Source of the DNA: Morella rubra
Taxonomy: Eukaryota; Streptophyta; Magnoliopsida; Fagales; Myricaceae
NCBI GenBank assembly: GCA_003952965.2
Contig: CM025851.1
Span: 30,776,664 to 30,840,663 of the forward strand
Direction: 5' to 3'
DNA: 64,000 bases
Every line of letters starts with the position of its first letter. Position 1 is the first letter of the stretch. This document shows positions 59,266 through 64,000 of the stretch, in pieces. The translations under genes and the position numbers were made by a program. Under the pieces are notes generated by a model, which searched no databases, was not told the origin of the DNA, and saw nothing but the letters and a program-made list of their open reading frames with translations.

Positions 59266-61110
59266 TAGGGCTGGGCAAACCGAGTTCGGGGTCGGGTTTG
59301 CCCAAGACTGACCCCGAACTCAAAGGGTTAGTGGTCGGTTTTTTTGACCCGAACCCGAGTGGGGTGGAACCTCAAAGTTGGACCCGCAGACCGGATTCGG
59401 TTAATGGGCTTCAAAGATGTGGCCCATAAGCTTTTGGGTTTTAAGGCCCAATGTACGTTCTGGACTACCATTTTTTGGGCCCAGGATGCCCTGGGTCATA
59501 ATTTTTTTCAGCCCAAAATGTCCTGGGTCATTACTTTTCAAGCCCAGACGTCCTGGGTTAATTTGTTTTCATGCCCAAGACACACTGGGCAATCAAATAA
59601 GCATTTTTTAATGCGTAGTGCGTATGAGCATTTTTTTAATGCCCAGGATGCACTGGGCAATCCAATGAGCATTTTTAATGCCCAGAACGCACTAGGCAAT
59701 CCAATGGGCATTTCAATTTCGTTTCATGCCCAGGACGCCCTGGGCAGTGGGCATGTTAAGTGTACTGCCAATTTCCAAAAATAATATCTATTTATACAAC
59801 TACCAAGCAATATAATTTCTGTTTATACTAACTACCAAGCAATATAATTTATGGTTCTAACTTCTTTCTGCCAATTGCCAAATACAAGTCAAAGAGAAAT
59901 TATATCTACCGACTATTACAATGAAAGTACAATAATTCCTTAACCTATTACAATAATTCGTTGTTACAAATTACAATAATTCATTGTTACAAATTACAAT
60001 AATTCATAACATATTCTTGAATGGTTGGAGCCAATCAATCCTCTCCTACTCTGCACAATAGTTTACAAATCACTACACAATTCAATAGAAAATAAAAAGC
60101 AAATAAAATAACAATAACAACATAAAAATAATCTAACAAACACATTACATTGTTCTTTGTTGCTTAAAGTTTCATATTACTATTCTTGCAGCCATACTCC
60201 ACGTTCATAATCATTCTTCAAGAATAATCCTCAATGGATCATCCTTTAATTCTTCAAAACAATAAAGAAAAAATAATTTAATTTAACATAAACCATTGAA
60301 TTATTGAAACTAAGACAACTGAATTTATCAATTAATATGAATGAGAAAGTTACCTGAATCAAGCTTGTAGCTCTTAATATCATCCAACTCTTCCACTTTT
60401 GAAAGATTGGTTTGGACTTCAACCAATTTTGGGCACATATAAGAGCATTCACCGTTGATGGAGCTAATGAACTTCGATAAGAATCCAACACCTGACCACC
60501 AGTACTAAACGCCAACTCAGAAGCGACGGTAGTGATGGGGATGGCCAATACGTCTCGAGCTACTCGAGCCAAAATAGGAAATTTGCTAGAATTGACCTTC
60601 CACCAAGTCAAGAGATCAAACTCAACACTCGGAGTCTCCACATCCTCCAAATAGTACCGCTCTAATTTGCTTATATTTTTTGTTAGATTTTAAGAATCTC
60701 GAAATCGACGGTACTTATTCAATGCAAATTTGTTTTGACTCAGCCCTAATAAAGTAGTACATGATTGGCTCTCAGCTTCACTCCCACTTAAGTAATTCGT
60801 ACATGAACTAGAAGAACCACCACCAATATGGATTTTCTTGGCATATTGCCTAAACAAGTATTTAATGTCTTTTTTCAAGGTTTCAACAAACGCTTCTCCT
60901 TGCACATCCTCCATTTTGTCCTTGAACCAAAAGTTAAGAGTATCCAATTTATACCGTGGGTCAAGAACTACAACAATAAACAACAATCTATTGATCTTCT
61001 CTATGTCTCCCCAATATTTCTCATATTTAATCATCACCCTTCTAACTATAATACTTAACACAAGATCATCACTATTAGTATATTTTGTCACGGCTAATAA
61101 CGTACTCGGA
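59266..61110 (-). mobile_element. hAT transposon, 3' half with transposase C-terminus
   Basis: On the minus strand 61,091-60,690 encodes part of the hAT transposase core (VVVLDPRYKLDTLNFWF). The same frame continues, after an in-frame TAA at 60,692-60,690, into the dimerisation domain at 60,650-60,246 (TWWKVNSSKFPILA, TTVASELAFSTGGQ, LICAQNWLK). The type is the BED-finger/RICESLEEPER group. The BED finger and N-terminal half are absent, so the copy is truncated near 61,110. The 3' terminus on the minus strand is the TAGGGCTGGGCAAAC end at 59,266, followed inward by GGGTCGGGTTTGCCC-like subterminal repeats and a minisatellite. It is broken (one internal stop plus the missing 5' half). Confidence 0.85.
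59445..59758. repeat. Palindromic minisatellite in the hAT subterminal region
   Basis: About eight to nine short units of the form GCCCAGGATGCACTGGGC separated by ATCCAATGAGCATTTTTAAT-like spacers. Each unit is itself an imperfect palindrome. Positions include about 59,480, 59,512, 59,542, 59,573, 59,641, 59,680 and 59,729. Clusters of subterminal motifs are usual hAT transposase binding sites. Confidence 0.75.
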
Positions 61111-63429
61111 GTCTATTGTTTGAGTCGTTACATTGCCACTACAAATAACGCGCTCCATAAAGTAAATATTCTATGGACTGAATTCTCCCCCTTTGTTTCT
61201 TTTTTTTTTTTTTTTTTTTATGTTTTATCCTCTATTTTATAATGTGGGACGGCCTACGAAGCAGAGATGCTCCATCTTCGAAATCTTCACCCAACAGTCC
61301 AGTCCTCATGCGCAGAGGTTAGGATGCTGAATTAGAGTATGGGAGCTCACGTCCTCCGACGCAAGATTCTCTTTCAATCCATATCTTTGCTTATGATAAA
61401 TATTTTGAAATGTTTCATAAAAAATAAAGAAAAAATATTAGTCACGTGGAAAATGCAAGTAACCAAACACTGACAGTTACTGTTTAATTTACACCTAGTC
61501 TCAAACGGAAGTTTTTGTATGGTGCACGTGCGTACCAGACATTCGCCGACTAATGGATTCACCATGCACAGATCTATTTTTCTTCGTCTTAAAGTCAAAC
61601 TTGATGTTTACGAGTTGGCATGCTTTCAATTAAGATATTACACGTCGACTAGTAATTAAAATATTTGAATCTGAAAATTTTAAGATAATCTTAATTTTTT
61701 TTTTGCTTCGAATACAACGTCGACTAAAGCTAACATTCATCACCAAACTAGATTACACGTCGTACCAAAAAAATAATATACTAAATTGCATGTTCTCAGT
61801 TTAATTAGCATTTTTTTTTTGGGAATGAATATAAACTTATTTACATTGCTTAATTGGGAGTTTCTTCCTATATCTACATAATAACATGACTACAAGTTTT
61901 GCTTTCATGTATAAATCGGATGAATTAGATAATTTATGATAGCTATGTAGAATAACTGTACACGTGTATTGTTTCTTGTTCCCATAAGTTTTCTCTGTAC
62001 AAAATCGATAAAAATATATATATATATATATATCTCTCTACCGGAGAGTAACTCCTCCGATAGTTAAATTAGCTTTTCTGTATTAGAAAACTCAAAATAT
62101 TAAGATAATCGTATTCCTGAATTGCGTACCTTTTTTTCTCTTCCTTTCTTCATTTTATGTTAATTTTTTCACTCTCCTACTTTCTTGGTCTTTATGGGCG
62201 GTTTCTTTTCTATCATGTGTGACCGATTGTGGGGAGTTTGTCCTCATGGGTCATTCTTGGGTTTGATGAATTCTTTTTGTCTAAAATTCGGATTTCTTAG
62301 ATTGAGTTCTTTTGGGTTGGGCCGCGTAAGCCCATCTTCCTACAAGCTGAGAAACTCAAATTTGGTAACATGAGATCTATGTTACGTAGAAGTCCAAATT
62401 GGAAACGATTTCAATTTACTATTGAAGTTAATATTATCTGTATTAATTACTAGACAGTTTCGACCCAGCCTTATTTTATGTCTGAATTGAAAATTCAATT
62501 CAAAAGTTGAATTTTTCTATTGGGAGACAAATTATGTCACTAATAAATATCAATAAAGATGACAAATATAAGTGTAAATTTTGAATTTTATAAATTCGTT
62601 CTGTTCAACCGCCTGCCCAATATGTATATCCATCAACTCAAAACGGAGCAAGAAAATCTGGTCCAAGCTTTTGCGGGGCCAACATTGGCCAAGTAGTTCC
62701 CGAGTTCATTCAAAACGAAAACAGGAAAACATTTTGACAAACATGGAGCGGGTTATTCTCAGACACGGCCCATGGAGTTCCTGACTTCCGTAGGTCTGAA
62801 TCAGGCCGTTCTGCTTTGTGCAAGTTTGGGCCTGTGCCTTCGCTCAGCATCTTGCATAGTATAGCTCTATTGGTCAAGAGTTACAGCCAATGCCTTCTCC
62901 ATTACTTTTGGGTTTCGTAGCAACTCTGAGATTTGCCCATTCTAAGCTAGTTGTTAGAGTCTTACTCCCTGCAAAGTAGATGTCTTGCAAAAGATTTGAA
63001 CACGCCTTGAGTCATAATAACCAAAATATTGCCAATCATCCCAATTACCTTGTCATCCATGGTTCATTCCCTTTTTAGCTAGGCATCTGCAGCAACCATT
63101 TTAAAAAGTTGTACTTTTATTTTGCCAAAAGATCAGGTCGGAGCTTCAACCCTACAATACCTAGGGGGCCATGGCCTCTGCCCGCCACTCCTGACTACTT
63201 GTATTTGCCACTGCTCTGAATTGTCTCAATAGTATAGTCTAATGCGGAGTAAGTGAAAAAGTGATGGGAGAGAAGTAGAATTTTAAGTTAAATTAGTAAA
63301 AGAGTGAAGAAATAGATGATTTGAGCGAATTTTTTATATTTATTGTAATGAAAAAGAGAATTTGATAAGAGAGAGATAGATTATTTTGAAGTTATTTTAT
63401 TTGATAAATTTTTTTGAGTTAATTGTGTT
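61111..63429. other. No recognised gene
   Basis: AT-rich sequence with an AT tract near 62,013-62,030 and scattered small open frames (62,185-62,373 plus, 62,581-62,784 plus) that I cannot assign. A T-run lies at about 61,200-61,219. Confidence 0.4.
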
Positions 63430-63690
63430 TACAAACTTTCAAAAAATTTGGCTAATTCTAAAAAAAATTCAAAAATTTTCCACAATCACTTTTTTATCAA
63501 TTCCAATAATTTTTTTCAAACTCTAATAACTTTTTATAAACTTCAACAACTTTTTACAAACTATAACAACTTTTAACAAACTTTTCACTAATTTCAAGAG
63601 AATCTATACTAACTCCAACCCAAAAAAATAAAATTTATCTTAATCATTACACAAAAAATATTTTCAAAATCAAACCAAACATAGTCAAAA
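63430..63690. mobile_element. MITE-like dispersed repeat, copy 2 (partner at 24,105-24,360)
   Basis: Same internal order as copy 1: a series of TTTTTACAAACT-type words, TTTTCACTAATTTCAAGAG, and then the end AAACCAAACATAGTC. The left boundary is less clear than in copy 1 because AT-rich sequence precedes it. Confidence 0.6.
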
Positions 63691-64000
63691 TTTTGGAATT
63701 AGAAAAAAATTTGGGGTAGTTGGTGGTTTGCAAACGCACCCATCAGAAAAAGGACCACCTTTTGATTTAGTTGAAGTCGCAGTGGTACGTAGTTCTTGTA
63801 ATCTTGGTGATGGAGGAAATTTGGGAGCTAGGTTCCCTAGTTTCTTTGGAAGTTCGATTTGGGCCTCTGTTGGCATTGCCAGGTGTCAGACTTGTATTGG
63901 GCATGATATGGTCCACATTTGCCACATCAACGAATTTCGTTGGAAGAGAGAAAAATTATCTTAGGACTAATCTGAAAATGTGTAGACTACAGCACACTAA
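63691..64000. other. Unassigned open frames at the window end
   Basis: Two overlapping frames (63,728-63,964 plus, 63,685-63,876 minus) have a protein-like composition, for example PKFPPSPRLQELRTTATS on minus. I do not recognise either; they may belong to a gene or element running beyond the window. Confidence 0.25.

Noticed and set aside
1-64000. CRISPR arrays, tRNA or rRNA genes
   Set aside because: The tandem repeats are direct arrays without spacers; I looked for T-loop words (GGTTCGAATCC-like) with a matching acceptor stem and for conserved rRNA blocks and found none.

Overview
The window looks like nuclear DNA of a woody or other core-eudicot plant. The genes are sparse and intron-rich with GT-AG splice sites. 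The long AT-rich intergenic stretches are full of MITEs, MULE-like and hAT elements, LINE tails, solo LTRs and endogenous caulimovirid (pararetrovirus) fossils. No prokaryotic or organellar features were seen.

Region 1 (about 1-19,000) is an unstable tandem cluster. A unit made of a minus-strand jacalin-related lectin gene plus, in its 3' flank, two exons of a plus-strand DUF21/CNNM-type gene is present about three times (roughly 1,745-3,430 with 6,040-6,620; 6,700-10,110; 11,470-18,800). Only the middle lectin (7,799-8,678) looks complete, with a predicted 143 aa. The other copies were cut up by a MULE hairpin MITE, a 1.37-kb MULE, a small MITE, LINE debris and two caulimovirid fossils. One fossil sits in an AT-dinucleotide tract whose paralogous region in the neighbouring unit lacks it. 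A patch of unrelated host gene fragments (U-box/ARM protein, SmD2) lies at 3,680-5,150. Two direct-repeat arrays (76 bp x4 and about 88 bp x7) flank the cluster.

Region 2 (20,000-30,000) has two host genes. One is the ribosome-biogenesis factor EBP2 (minus, single coding exon, promoter with telo-box and site II elements about 2 kb upstream, implying a long 5'-UTR intron). The other is a RADIALIS-like SANT/MYB gene (plus, two exons). An L1-type LINE remnant and MITEs lie between and upstream of them.

Region 3 (30,000-37,800) has no host gene: two long-TIR MITEs and a Copia-type LTR fossil with a 2.39-kb solo LTR nested in it.

Region 4 (37,800-56,000) is the gene-rich end: a nine-exon Maf-family nucleotide pyrophosphatase (plus), an intronless KCS4/KCS9-like 3-ketoacyl-CoA synthase (plus) and an 18-exon ERD6-like 6 monosaccharide transporter (minus). 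The last two are convergent. KCS4-like, ERD6-like and RADIALIS-like genes also lie close together on Arabidopsis chromosome 1, so this part looks like a conserved syntenic block.

Region 5 (56,000-64,000) holds transposon remains, including a hAT MITE with a perfect 8-bp target duplication and the 3' half of a hAT transposase element with a palindromic minisatellite in its subterminal region. No host gene was recognised there.
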